Assembly (NCBI RefSeq): GCF_000455265.1
Contig: NZ_HG005141.1
Coordinates: 640,815 to 704,814 of the forward strand
Reading direction: 5' to 3'
Length of the DNA stretch: 64,000 bases
DNA from: Paenibacillus antibioticophila
Lineage (GTDB): Bacteria; Bacillota; Bacilli; Paenibacillales; Paenibacillaceae
The stretch's first letter is position 1; the number at the start of each line of letters is the position of its first letter. This document shows, in pieces, positions 24,927-33,636 of this stretch. The notes beneath the pieces were generated by a model that saw only the letters and a program-made list of their open reading frames with translations, ran no database searches and was not told the origin of the DNA. The position numbers and the translations under genes are program-made.

Positions 24927-25922
24927 TTACTTCGGGGCAAGCTCGACCGCGGAGCGAATCGCCTCCAGCATACTTCTTTCATCCGCAATGCCCTTTCCTG
25001 CAATATCAAAAGCCGTGCCGTGATCCACGGAGGTACGGATGATGCCGCCCTTCAATCCCACCGTGATATTTACGCCAGCCTCAATGCCCAGTACCTTGAC
25101 CGGCGTATGTCCCTGGTCATGATAGCAGGCGACGACGATATCGAAGTCTCCCCGCATGGCTCGGTAAAAGAGGGTGTCAGCCGGAGCCGGACCAAAAACA
25201 TCCATCCCTTCCGCCTGCGCTTTCTCTACGGCAGGAACCAGCTTCTCTTCTTCCTCCCCGTTGCCGAACAAGCCGCCCTCTCCCGCATGGGGATTGATGC
25301 CGCACAGGGCGATACGCGGATTGGCATTCCCCGCTGTTCGCAGCACTTGATCCGCGAGCTTCAGTACCTTGTAAGTCCGCTCCGGCGTAATCAGCTCTAC
25401 AGCCTTAATCAACCCGACATGCGTCGTCAAGTGGATGACCTTGAGGCGATCCGTGGACAGCATCATCGAGAAATCCTCGGTTTCCGTCAGCTTGGCCAAA
25501 ATTTCGGTATGCCCGGGAAAAAGATGCCCCCCCTTATGCAGGGCTTCCTTATTCAGCGGTGCCGTACAGATTGCCCGGACCTCGCCAGCCTTGGCAAGCT
25601 CAACGGCCTTGGCAATATAATGGAACGCTGCATTTCCCGCCGCAGCTGACAATTGCCCGAAAGGCACCGCTTCCGGCAGAAGCTGCAGATCGATGCAATC
25701 GATGCTGCCTTGCTCGAACAGCGCATCCTTGACTTCCGCTATGGATCGAATGGTGAGATCCCCCAGGCCGGAGACGGCGGCTGCCCGCTTCAAGCTCTCC
25801 ATATCGCCGATGACAACCGGCTGGCATATCTCGTAAACATTCGGGTGTGATAACGCCTTAACAATAATCTCGGGTCCAATACCCGCTGCATCTCCCATTG
25901 TAATGGCAATAATCGGCTTCAT
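24927..25922 (-). CDS. PdxA-like 4-phosphoacid-sugar dehydrogenase (PdxA2)
   Basis: 331 aa. PdxA oxidises 4-phospho-hydroxy-L-threonine in vitamin B6 synthesis; PdxA2 relatives oxidise 4-phospho-threonate or -erythronate, giving dihydroxyacetone phosphate after loss of CO2. Visible: ITMGDAAGIGPEI at the start, the metal-binding histidines in THVGLIKAVE and CYHDQGHTPVK, and INPHAGEGGLFG. Adjacent to a DUF1537 kinase with overlapping TAATG, it fits PdxA2, not the B6 enzyme, as Bacillales make B6 by PdxST. Confidence 0.85.
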   Translation of the reverse strand: MKPIIAITMGDAAGIGPEIIVKALSHPNVYEICQPVVIGDMESLKRAAAVSGLGDLTIRSIAEVKDALFEQGSIDCIDLQLLPEAVPFGQLSAAAGNAAFHYIAKAVELAKAGEVRAICTAPLNKEALHKGGHLFPGHTEILAKLTETEDFSMMLSTDRLKVIHLTTHVGLIKAVELITPERTYKVLKLADQVLRTAGNANPRIALCGINPHAGEGGLFGNGEEEEKLVPAVEKAQAEGMDVFGPAPADTLFYRAMRGDFDIVVACYHDQGHTPVKVLGIEAGVNITVGLKGGIIRTSVDHGTAFDIAGKGIADERSMLEAIRSAVELAPK

Positions 25923-27283
25923 TATGTCACACCTTTCTGTAGTGTATTCACGGAGCGCACCAGAACCTGATCGCTTCCGAAGGCTCCTGCTTTCGTAATA
26001 ATGTATCTGCCCGATTCGCCCTGTGTCCGTCCAAGCGGAACTCCGTTCTCAACTTCATCAATGAGCTTGATCTCGACATCGCTTAAATGGCGGCAGACCT
26101 GCTTCGCGGTATCTCCTCCGGTCAGCACCATATGGCGGATTCCGCATTCGGTGATAATATCGGCAGCTAATCGGCCAAGCTCCGCACTGATGCGCTCGCC
26201 GACTTCCGTTGCGTTCAGGCCGTTGTCATGCCCAAGCCTGCGAACCCGTTCGACCTCGTCCGGATCGCCGGATGTATAGAGTGCCACATGCTTTCCCTCC
26301 CGGGAGATAACACGGATGGCAAGCTCACGGACCCGGTCCAACTCCATCCTATAGGAGCTCGGGAAGAGCAGCTTGTCTGATTCAACAACAATCGCATAGA
26401 CACGTTCTTCCTTCACCAGCTCGGTTAACTGGCGCCGCGACCATGGGTTAACGCTGCCAACGACAATAATCACATTATTCGAATGGTAATACAAGGAATT
26501 TTGAATAGGTGCTGCTTCTATTTGGAGAGACTTCTCTAGGACCACACCCGCTTGCTCCGAGGCTTCTCTCATACTGCGAAGAATTTGCGCTGTCAGCGCA
26601 CCCGCCAAGCCTGCGGATCCGGCCCATACCACCTTCGGGCCTTGGGGTTCAACGGGGAACAAAGATGCGATCAGGTTCAAATCATCCTCATGCTCCGCAT
26701 CGAACACCAGATAGGGAATGCCGGATTGGCGATGACCCGCAATCAGTTCATCAAGCAGAGCCCGCCCGCCTCTCAGCCGTTCCAGCGAAATAAAAGCTGC
26801 CGGGTAACGGCTTTGCCGCTCCAGAATGGCTGAGAACGCCGACTCTGTTGCGGGATGCTTCGGATCATGAGCCATTTCCGTCTCGTGCAGCGGCCTCCCG
26901 TTCACATACATAATTCCGTTCGTCAGCGTGCGGCCGGCTCTTGGAAAAGAAGGGGCGATCACGATAAAATCAGGCTGCAGTGTTTCATAGACGGCATCCA
27001 GCTCACTGCCGATATTTCCGCGAAGCGTGGAATCAAACTTTTTATAAATGACGGGCGGTGAGGCTTCCCCGCCATGTCCCAGAAACAGGCATACATCCTT
27101 GACTTTCTGATAAGCCTCCAGGGGTGGAAGGGAGCGGCTATCGGTATCAAACACAACCGCCTCCTGTTTCCCGCCGCCCGTCTTCAGCTCAAGCAGTACA
27201 GAAGTGGCCAGACCCTGCCGGGCCATTTGCACACCCGTATCGTTCGCCCCGGTCAAATCATCCGCGATGACGGCGATGTTCAT
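25922..27283 (-). CDS. Four-carbon acid-sugar kinase (DUF1537 family)
   Basis: 453 aa, full length for the family. These kinases phosphorylate threonate, erythronate or related acids at the terminal hydroxyl. The family start IAVIADDLTGANDTGVQMAR and the late glycine-rich VLTGGDTAKQVCRHL (nucleotide-binding half) are both present. The product would be the substrate of the PdxA-like enzyme, whose gene overlaps by a TAATG junction. Strong GGAGGGGGG precedes the ATG. Which acid (D-threonate, L-threonate or erythronate) cannot be decided. Confidence 0.88.
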   Translation of the reverse strand: MNIAVIADDLTGANDTGVQMARQGLATSVLLELKTGGGKQEAVVFDTDSRSLPPLEAYQKVKDVCLFLGHGGEASPPVIYKKFDSTLRGNIGSELDAVYETLQPDFIVIAPSFPRAGRTLTNGIMYVNGRPLHETEMAHDPKHPATESAFSAILERQSRYPAAFISLERLRGGRALLDELIAGHRQSGIPYLVFDAEHEDDLNLIASLFPVEPQGPKVVWAGSAGLAGALTAQILRSMREASEQAGVVLEKSLQIEAAPIQNSLYYHSNNVIIVVGSVNPWSRRQLTELVKEERVYAIVVESDKLLFPSSYRMELDRVRELAIRVISREGKHVALYTSGDPDEVERVRRLGHDNGLNATEVGERISAELGRLAADIITECGIRHMVLTGGDTAKQVCRHLSDVEIKLIDEVENGVPLGRTQGESGRYIITKAGAFGSDQVLVRSVNTLQKGVT

Positions 27284-27358
27284 TTTCTAACCCCCCTCCA
27301 TACAACAGCAACCATACAAGTAAGAAAGAACACTGCTTTGGGCAGCAGTCCTTCAATG

Positions 27359-29110
27359 TTATTTTTCTTTTAATTTGCGCCATAGGGTCGAGCGATTAAT
27401 CCCAAGCCGCTTGGCTGCCAGCGACTGGTTCATGCCCTCCTGCTCCAGCACGGTCCGAATGATGTCCCGCTCAATATCCTCCAGCGGCTGACGCAGATTC
27501 AGTTCCTCCTTGCCAGGAGCCGGTGACAAACCGCTGCGGGCTTTCCGGCTTCCTTCCTCCAGCAGCGTCAGCGCTTCCGGTTCAATGAAAGGACCTTCCG
27601 CCGCCATTACAAAGAGCTCCATGACCGTACGCAGTTCGGTAAAATTACCTTGCCATGGATGCGCAAGAAGCGCCTCCATCACTTCCCCTCGGATCCCCGC
27701 AATCTGCTTGCCCTGCCGTTCATTCGTCCAGATCAGGCACGCGCGGATGCTCCGCTCCAGCCATGGCGTCTCCCGCAGGGCCGGAAGCGAGATGCTCTGA
27801 TTCTGAAAGCTGCGCAGCAGCTTTCCGGCTAGCTGTTCTTCTTCAGCAAGGATTTCCGGATCCTTGTCAAACAGAAGCACCGTCTTCATCTTGCGCTTGA
27901 CGATGAACTCCGCCAGCTCTCTCTGTTGCTTGGCGGATAGCAATTCCGCCCCTTCTATGATGGTAACGCGCCCGCCACCGTACAGCATCAGCTCCATCAT
28001 GGCCTTCAGCACCTCTTCTGTCGGTCTGCGGATATGAAGGCAAAGGATACCGTCCCTTGATTCCGAGAGGTTCGCATTGATGACGTAGCGCTTACGGCCG
28101 CTGCCTTTTTCGCCGTATACGACGGCAGGGTAAGACTGAAAGCCCGTCTCTTGCCCCGCTTCCTCCTGATAGGAGAAAAAGGGAGCGTCCGCCAGCAGGT
28201 AGCTGGCCGCAAGGCCGCTGTGCTCCGGCTCTTCCTCTGAGGCGAGCAGCATATACAATTGGCGTTCATCCGCAGCAGGCAGCAATTGCGCCCGCAGATA
28301 CAAACCCTGATCAGGCTCATAAACGGATGTCGTCCGATCAAAGTCCGCTCCCCGGCTTACATCTCTGAGCATTTCACGCAGACCCGGGTACATGGTATAC
28401 AGCGTATCCGCCGTTTCAGGAAGCTTCAGCAGATGCTTGAACGACGTGTTGGCGAATTCCAGCTTGCCGCCTTGGTCCGTTGCCGCATATCCACCCTTTA
28501 GCATGCTCAACATGGACTCATACATTTCATTTTTCAACTTCAGCTTCTCAGCTGATTTATAGAGCTGACCCGCCCGAGAGAACGCTTCCATCAAAGACTC
28601 TTTGCCAGAGGTGATTAACACGCCCTGGAGTCCGTTCTCCGCGGCCATTTTAACTGTAATACTGTCGCCAATGACAACCTGGACGCCTCGCGCCTTGGCA
28701 TCTGCCAGGGCAGCGCCGACCTCCTGCTCCCGATGGATAACCGTATATGAAATATCGACCTCCATCAAGCTGGATACGGACATGAAGCCTTCGATAATGT
28801 TAGGAAATCCGATCATTTCACATTTTGCATTATAGCCTTTTACCAGCGTCAGAATTCGCAATATATCGAATCCCGAAACGGGAATTTCCACTACCGGCAG
28901 ATAGGAATGCTGTTGCAGCAGCTTCGCCGTTCCACCCCGGCTGATAATGACATCGTAGCCTTCCGCATGAATGCGGCCAATCAATGGCAGCACCCTCGAC
29001 AGATCTCCATGCTCCACGACAATTTCAAATTCTTGCAGCTCCTGCTGCAAACTCAGCGTTAACTCGGACAACCCCGGGTAAGGAGCAATGACAATTGTTT
29101 TAATTTTCAT
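27359..29110 (-). CDS. PrpR_N-domain regulator with degenerate AAA+ domain and Fis HTH
   Basis: 583 aa. Residues about 1-180 are a PrpR amino-terminal sensor domain (DVIISRGGTAKLLQQHSYLP is typical). A PAS-like part follows (GGYAATDQGGKLEFANTSFK), then an AAA+-like region, and a Fis-type helix-turn-helix ends the protein (MNQSLAAKRLGINRSTLWRKL). In the AAA+ part the Walker A is altered (GEKGSGRKR), Walker B reads RVTIIEGAEL without the Asp-Glu pair, and no GAFTGA is present, so it should not activate sigma-54 polymerase. Start at 29110 (MKIKTIV) with AAGGA upstream. It likely controls this sugar-acid cluster. Confidence 0.85.
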   Translation of the reverse strand: MKIKTIVIAPYPGLSELTLSLQQELQEFEIVVEHGDLSRVLPLIGRIHAEGYDVIISRGGTAKLLQQHSYLPVVEIPVSGFDILRILTLVKGYNAKCEMIGFPNIIEGFMSVSSLMEVDISYTVIHREQEVGAALADAKARGVQVVIGDSITVKMAAENGLQGVLITSGKESLMEAFSRAGQLYKSAEKLKLKNEMYESMLSMLKGGYAATDQGGKLEFANTSFKHLLKLPETADTLYTMYPGLREMLRDVSRGADFDRTTSVYEPDQGLYLRAQLLPAADERQLYMLLASEEEPEHSGLAASYLLADAPFFSYQEEAGQETGFQSYPAVVYGEKGSGRKRYVINANLSESRDGILCLHIRRPTEEVLKAMMELMLYGGGRVTIIEGAELLSAKQQRELAEFIVKRKMKTVLLFDKDPEILAEEEQLAGKLLRSFQNQSISLPALRETPWLERSIRACLIWTNERQGKQIAGIRGEVMEALLAHPWQGNFTELRTVMELFVMAAEGPFIEPEALTLLEEGSRKARSGLSPAPGKEELNLRQPLEDIERDIIRTVLEQEGMNQSLAAKRLGINRSTLWRKLKEK

Positions 29111-29194
29111 ACAACGATTCATCCTTGTTTTTTTATGCCATTATAACCCAGTCGCCTTGTTTTAGGCAGTAATAAACCGTTCTCCAAGGGAGCC

Positions 29195-30352
29195 TTAATG
29201 AAACAACTTGCCGTATACCGCGCCAATATCCTCCAGCGTCATCTTCTTCGGATTGTTGCCCATCAGACGGGTTACCTGTGAAGCCGCGAGCGAAAGCTCC
29301 GGAATATTCTCGCGAGCAGCCCCGAAGAGCGCCAAATCCTGAGGAATATTCATCTCACTCGTCCATAGCCGAATTTGCTCAATCACCCGCTCCGCATCGC
29401 GCTGTCTGCCCGCTCCGGTCTGAAGTCCCATCGCTTCGGCAACAAGAGCCAGCCGTTCCACAATGGCATCGAAGTTAAATTCCATCACGTGAGGCAAAAG
29501 CATGGAATTTGCCACTCCGTGCGGTACATGAAATTTCCCGCCGATCGGATAGGCCAAGGCATGCACTGCCGCCGTTCCGGCACAGGTGAGGGCCATTCCT
29601 CCATACATAGAGCCGATCAGCATCGCCTCCCGCGCTTCCCTGTCTTCTCCGTGGTGATAGGCCTGCAGTATGCTTGCAGAAATATTGCGGATGGATTCAA
29701 GCGCAAACATGTCGCTAAAACGGTTAGCCTTATTGGAAATAAACGATTCCAGCGCATGAGTAAAAGCGTCCATTCCCGTCGAAGCTGTAATATCACGCGG
29801 CAAACCAAGCGTTAGCAGCGGATCTAAAATGACAAGCTCAGGCAGCAAATAGCGGCTGACTACGCCGATCTTCAATTCTTCCTCCGGCAAAGTCACAATG
29901 GCGTTAGGCGTCACTTCCGAGCCTGTGCCCGAGGTCGTAGGAATCAGTACCGTCGGAACGCCGGGATTCGGGATTAGATCCGTCCCCAGCATTTCCCGGA
30001 CAGAGAGACTATTCGTTTTCATGACTGACAGCAGCTTCACAACATCCAGAACACTGCCTCCGCCGATTCCGATCATGGCATCGCAAGGAACTTCAGCTAT
30101 CGTGCTGTAGAGCTCTTCAAGCTGCGTGATGGTCGGTTCCGGCTGAACATCGGTATTCCAGTGAACGGCAATACCGCCGCTCTTCAAGAGACTTGTAACC
30201 TCATCCAGCGTACCATTGCTTTGAAGAAAGGGCTGGGATACAAGCAGCACGGACTTAAGAGAGCCTAGCCTTTGCAGATGCTCCACAATCCGCTCCAAGG
30301 AGCCGCAGCCCGCGACAATGCTTCGAGCCGTTTGAAAGAAATACTGTTCCAT
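29195..30352 (-). CDS. Iron-containing alcohol dehydrogenase
   Basis: 385 aa, group III NAD(P)-dependent alcohol dehydrogenase. GGGSVLDVVKL binds the cofactor; the metal ligands are Asp and His in TGMDAFTHALESF and His in ALAYPIGGKFHVPHGVANSM. First gene of the cluster, 84 bp before the PrpR_N regulator. It may oxidise a sugar alcohol to an aldehyde or a hydroxy acid to a keto acid, feeding the kinase/dehydrogenase pair. Shine-Dalgarno GAGGAG before the ATG. Substrate is unknown. Confidence 0.88.
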   Translation of the reverse strand: MEQYFFQTARSIVAGCGSLERIVEHLQRLGSLKSVLLVSQPFLQSNGTLDEVTSLLKSGGIAVHWNTDVQPEPTITQLEELYSTIAEVPCDAMIGIGGGSVLDVVKLLSVMKTNSLSVREMLGTDLIPNPGVPTVLIPTTSGTGSEVTPNAIVTLPEEELKIGVVSRYLLPELVILDPLLTLGLPRDITASTGMDAFTHALESFISNKANRFSDMFALESIRNISASILQAYHHGEDREAREAMLIGSMYGGMALTCAGTAAVHALAYPIGGKFHVPHGVANSMLLPHVMEFNFDAIVERLALVAEAMGLQTGAGRQRDAERVIEQIRLWTSEMNIPQDLALFGAARENIPELSLAASQVTRLMGNNPKKMTLEDIGAVYGKLFH

Positions 30353-30397
30353 CTTATCTTCTCCTCTAGATGTCTTGGTACTTCAACTATCGCTTTA

Positions 30398-30472
30398 ATT
30401 ATAACATATCGTTTTTATAATACAACACTTTATAAGATTGTAGTAATGATTAACAAAATACTGTTGTATATT
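30398..30472 (-). promoter_or_regulatory. Candidate promoter and inverted repeat before the alcohol dehydrogenase
   Basis: Minus strand: -35 TTGTAT (30425-30420), 16-bp spacer, -10 TATAAT (30403-30398). Inverted repeat TACAACA (30421-30427) / TGTTGTA (30462-30468) overlaps and extends upstream of the -35; it could bind the PrpR_N regulator. The region is very AT-rich. Confidence 0.5.
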
Positions 30473-30636
30473 GCAACATTCATCATATATAAAGTGAGTT
30501 TGTAAGAGCCATGGCAACTAAGCAGACGGTTCCGTTGAGTAGTGGGTGGTCAGAGTGGTCAGGATTTTCATTCTCCAAATCTATTTTCTAGTAGACGGGA
30601 TATGGCGACAGAGGTTATACCCCAAGGGCAGACTAC

Positions 30637-30759
30637 CCGTTGTGATGTGTCCGTTGCTATATATCCTTTGCTATATATCCTTTGCTATATATCCTTTGCT
30701 ATATACCCGTTCCTATGCACTCGTTGCTATTACTCGTTGCTATTACTCGTTGCAATGTC
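30637..30759. repeat. Tandem 13-14-bp repeat, nine units
   Basis: Units such as CCTTTGCTATATAT and TCGTTGCTATTAC follow one another without gaps. Neighbouring units are identical or differ in one to four positions. Period changes from 14 to 13 in the last three. Not coding as far as I can see. Confidence 0.85.
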
Positions 30760-30993
30760 ATCTTGTATTTTGCGCCTGTTGCTTGTTTCCTCTCATTTAG
30801 GCCTATTCAGCTAATCGCTGGATCACCTTGACGATCAATTGGAGAAAGTGCAGTAGAAAGTGCCACTAAAACCTCGACATTTCTAAATTTCATAGGTCTA
30901 AGTGTACAACCTACAGCTTTTGGACTAACGGATGCATTGGACTCGCTAGAAAGGAGTATCTTTGGAGTTGCTAACAAAATATTTTGGACCTGC

Positions 30994-31176
30994 TAACGGA
31001 CATTTTCAACCGTTATCCGACTTTTTTGCGCATTTTCGAAGGGTAACGGACATTTTCGGCATTTAGGACGCTCAATCGGCTCTGATTCACGCAACTCACC
31101 TATCTAAGCTGCCAAAATGTCCGTTACATTCCTGGCTTCATCCATAGTGGCCTTTAAGGAGACGTAATGTCCGTTA
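30994..31176. repeat. Dispersed TAACGGACATTTT motif in both orientations
   Basis: TAACGGACATTTT occurs at 30994-31006 and 31044-31056. Its reverse complement occurs at 31114-31126 (AAAATGTCCGTTA) and, nearly intact, at 31165-31176. A weaker ACTAACGGA lies near 30940. The two direct and two inverted copies could form stem structures. No gene is seen here. Confidence 0.75.
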
Positions 31177-31221
31177 GACCAAGCATTTCCCCTCTGAGCA
31201 AATGTATTGATTGTGATGCTT

Positions 31222-31326
31222 GCATGCTGTCTGCATTGTTTCTTGCATTATTGCTTGCGTTGTTGCTTGCATTGTTTCTTGCATTATTGCTTGCGTTGTT
31301 GCTTGCATTGTTGCTTGAATTGCTCT
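31222..31326. repeat. Tandem 12-bp repeat with 36-bp higher order
   Basis: Units TGCATTGTTTCT, TGCATTATTGCT and TGCGTTGTTGCT occur in this order twice (31233-31268 and 31269-31304 are identical), with partial units either side. A short frame reading leucine/cysteine repeats through it is an artefact of the repeat. Confidence 0.88.
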
Positions 31327-31567
31327 AGTTACAACGCATCAGTCAAGCTCGAAAAGAAGAATATCGTCCTGTTAAGCGTGTTCGTATATTGTTATTCTGC
31401 GTTGACGGATTGAGTATCTCTAAAATTTGCTGAGCTCGTGAATGTCACGATGCCTAAATTCAACCGTTGTGTGGATAAAGCATTAAAACAAGGTGCTGCA
31501 GCAGTGCTTAATAAGGAACAGCGTTCAGATCAACCGTCAAAAAATGCTCCAACGGGATGAAGTCATT

Positions 31568-31605
31568 AAAAAGGCGGCAAGAGCTTACCGCTCCTGCCGC
31601 CTTTT
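31568..31605. terminator. Terminator downstream of glpD
   Basis: A 16-bp stem (AAAAGGCGGCAAGAGC / GCTCCTGCCGCCTTTT) with a short loop, A-run on one side and T-run on the other, so active in either direction. It lies about 130 bp after the glpD stop. Confidence 0.85.
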
Positions 31606-31732
31606 GTTATCCGCATCCTTCCTCGCGTTCGTTGTCAGTGCCGCAATCTCTCCAGACTGCCTTGCAGCCGATTCCGGACATTACCGATCTGCTGCCGACA
31701 CCTCATCAACGCTCTTACCTCCTACCTCACGC

Positions 31733-33520
31733 TCAGCCTTCTTGCCCGGTCCAATTCCCCGCCGCTTCCCGCAGCTCCCGTTCCAGCTCCTTCCGATAGC
31801 GTTCCTCCGTCTCCGGCGGCCAGCCGCAGGTCTTCGCCATATAGCGGATAACCTGATCCTGATAGCGCCGAACCCAGGCGATGTCGAACAACAGCGCGCC
31901 CGTTCTGCGGATGAAGAAGTCCCCTGGCGTCACCGCCATCTCCTCGGCTATCGCATATTGCAGCGGCACCTCTGCTTCCAGCGGCAGAGTCAGCGCGGCA
32001 TCGGCGCCGGCTGGCTTCGCAGCAGCGGAGGATGCGGCGGCTTCTACAGGCGCCGCCGCGAGATCACCGCCAGCGGCACCCGCCATAGAGGCCGCTGCCG
32101 CCGCGCGCCGCTTCATCGCCTCCTTCGCCAATGCGAAGAGGCGATCCACATTGGCCCCGTACCGGCGCGCCCAATGCTCTGCCAGCTCCGGCGACAGCCC
32201 CAGAGCGGCGCCTTCGTCCCGTTTGCCGCGCACGAACGCGGCAAACCCGTCACCGCCGCCCACCTGCCCGCCGGAGATGGGCAGCTCCCGGGTCACACAC
32301 GCGTGGAAACGCAGGCCATGCGCCTGCTTCAGCCTTGCTGCGACCCGATCCATGACCGCCTCGGCCATATGCCGATAGCCGGTCAGCTTGCCGCCGGCGA
32401 TCGTGAGCACGCCGGACGGCGAGGTCCAGATTTCGTCGCGCCGCGAAATCTCCGACGGGGCCTTCCCCTCCTCGTAGATGAGGGGCCGCACGCCCGCCCA
32501 GCTGGACTCCACGTCCTGCTCCGCAAGGCCGAGCGACGGGAACATCCCGCTGATCGCGTGCAGCAAATACCGAACGTCCGCCTGCTCCACCGGCGGACGC
32601 GCGATATCCCGCTCTGCGCCGTAGACCGTATCCGTCGTCCCGACATACGTCTTGCCCTCTCGCGGAATCGCGAACACCATCCGCCCGTCCGGCGTGTCAA
32701 AATACACCGCCTGCCGCAGCGGGAACCGCACCTGGTCGAACACCAGGTGCACGCCCTTGGTCAATTGCAGCACCTTGCCCTGGCGGGAGCCGTCCATGTC
32801 ACGCAGAGCATCTACCCATGGTCCCGCCGCATTCACGATCTGGCGCGCCCGCAGCTCCAGCGTGGAACCGGATACACGATCCAGCACCTGAACCCCGCAG
32901 GCTTTTCCTTCCGCATCATAGCGAAATCCCGTCACCTTGGCGTAATTGACCGCCAGCGCCCCCTGACCTACTGCTTCCTTCAACACCTCTAGGGTCAGCC
33001 GGGCATCATCCGTACGGTATTCCACGTACAATCCGCCGCCCTGCAGCCCCTCCTGACGAAGCAGCGGCTCCCGCTCCAGCGTCTGGGCAGGAGACAGCAT
33101 GCGGCGGCGCTCCGATCCCTTCACCCCGGCCAGCCAATCGTACACCTTTAGCCCCAGCGAGGTGCTCGTTTGCCCAAAGGTGCCTCCCTTGTAAATCGGC
33201 AGCAGCATCGGCTCCGGTGTCGTTACATGCGGCCCGTTCTCGTAGACAATGGCCCGCTCCCGGCCTACCTCGGCCACGATACCCACCTCCAGCTGCTTCA
33301 GATAGCGGAGGCCGCCATGCACCAGCTTGGTCGAACGGCTGGAGGTTCCTGCCGCGAAGTCCTGCATCTCCAGAAGAGCGACCCGCATGCCCCGGCTCGC
33401 CGCATCCAGCGCAATGCCCGCCCCCGTAATTCCACCGCCGATCACCAGCACATCGTGCGGGGCCTGGGCCATCATATGCAGCATCCCGGTTCTTCCTTGC
33501 GCCGAAAATGAAGAATTCAT
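31733..33520 (-). CDS. glpD: Glycerol-3-phosphate dehydrogenase/oxidase family protein
   Basis: 595 aa. An FAD enzyme that oxidises sn-glycerol 3-phosphate to dihydroxyacetone phosphate at the membrane. The FAD-binding Rossmann motif is VLVIGGGITGAGIALDAASRG; also seen are GTSSRSTKLVHGGLRYLKQ and NAAGPWVDALR. The carboxy-terminal DAO_C domain is split by a stretch of about 45 residues almost only of Ala, Gly, Pro and Ser (around residues 490-535), not expected in GlpD. Start at 33520 with AGGAGG; the longer frame has none. No glycerol kinase or facilitator gene is adjacent. Confidence 0.88.
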   Translation of the reverse strand: MNSSFSAQGRTGMLHMMAQAPHDVLVIGGGITGAGIALDAASRGMRVALLEMQDFAAGTSSRSTKLVHGGLRYLKQLEVGIVAEVGRERAIVYENGPHVTTPEPMLLPIYKGGTFGQTSTSLGLKVYDWLAGVKGSERRRMLSPAQTLEREPLLRQEGLQGGGLYVEYRTDDARLTLEVLKEAVGQGALAVNYAKVTGFRYDAEGKACGVQVLDRVSGSTLELRARQIVNAAGPWVDALRDMDGSRQGKVLQLTKGVHLVFDQVRFPLRQAVYFDTPDGRMVFAIPREGKTYVGTTDTVYGAERDIARPPVEQADVRYLLHAISGMFPSLGLAEQDVESSWAGVRPLIYEEGKAPSEISRRDEIWTSPSGVLTIAGGKLTGYRHMAEAVMDRVAARLKQAHGLRFHACVTRELPISGGQVGGGDGFAAFVRGKRDEGAALGLSPELAEHWARRYGANVDRLFALAKEAMKRRAAAAASMAGAAGGDLAAAPVEAAASSAAAKPAGADAALTLPLEAEVPLQYAIAEEMAVTPGDFFIRRTGALLFDIAWVRRYQDQVIRYMAKTCGWPPETEERYRKELERELREAAGNWTGQEG

Positions 33521-33550
33521 CCTCCATTCCTCCTCTCGAATTCCATAAGA

Positions 33551-33611
33551 AAAGGACCCCATTACACCTGAGACGTCAATGTCCAACGCTGTTCATGTAA
33601 TAGGATCCTTA
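33551..33611 (-). terminator. Possible terminator of htrA
   Basis: Arms at 33551-33566 and 33596-33611 (TGTAATxGGxTCCTT type) pair with a loop near 29 nt, followed by TTTTC on the minus strand, 26 bp after the htrA stop codon. Confidence 0.6.
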
Positions 33612-33636
33612 GGGTCATTTACAATTACAATGGCTT

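Noticed and set aside
27359-30420. Sigma-54 promoter for the cluster with the PrpR_N regulator
   Set aside because: No convincing -24/-12 (TGGCAC..TTGC) sequence was found, and the regulator lacks the motifs for sigma-54 activation.
31207-31413. Short frame rich in Leu, Cys and His
   Set aside because: It is a translation of the 12-bp tandem repeat and has no start signal.
31493-32992. Long plus-strand frame of 499 codons
   Set aside because: It lies opposite the well-supported glpD gene and has Arg/Pro/His-rich residues typical of an antisense shadow in GC-rich DNA.
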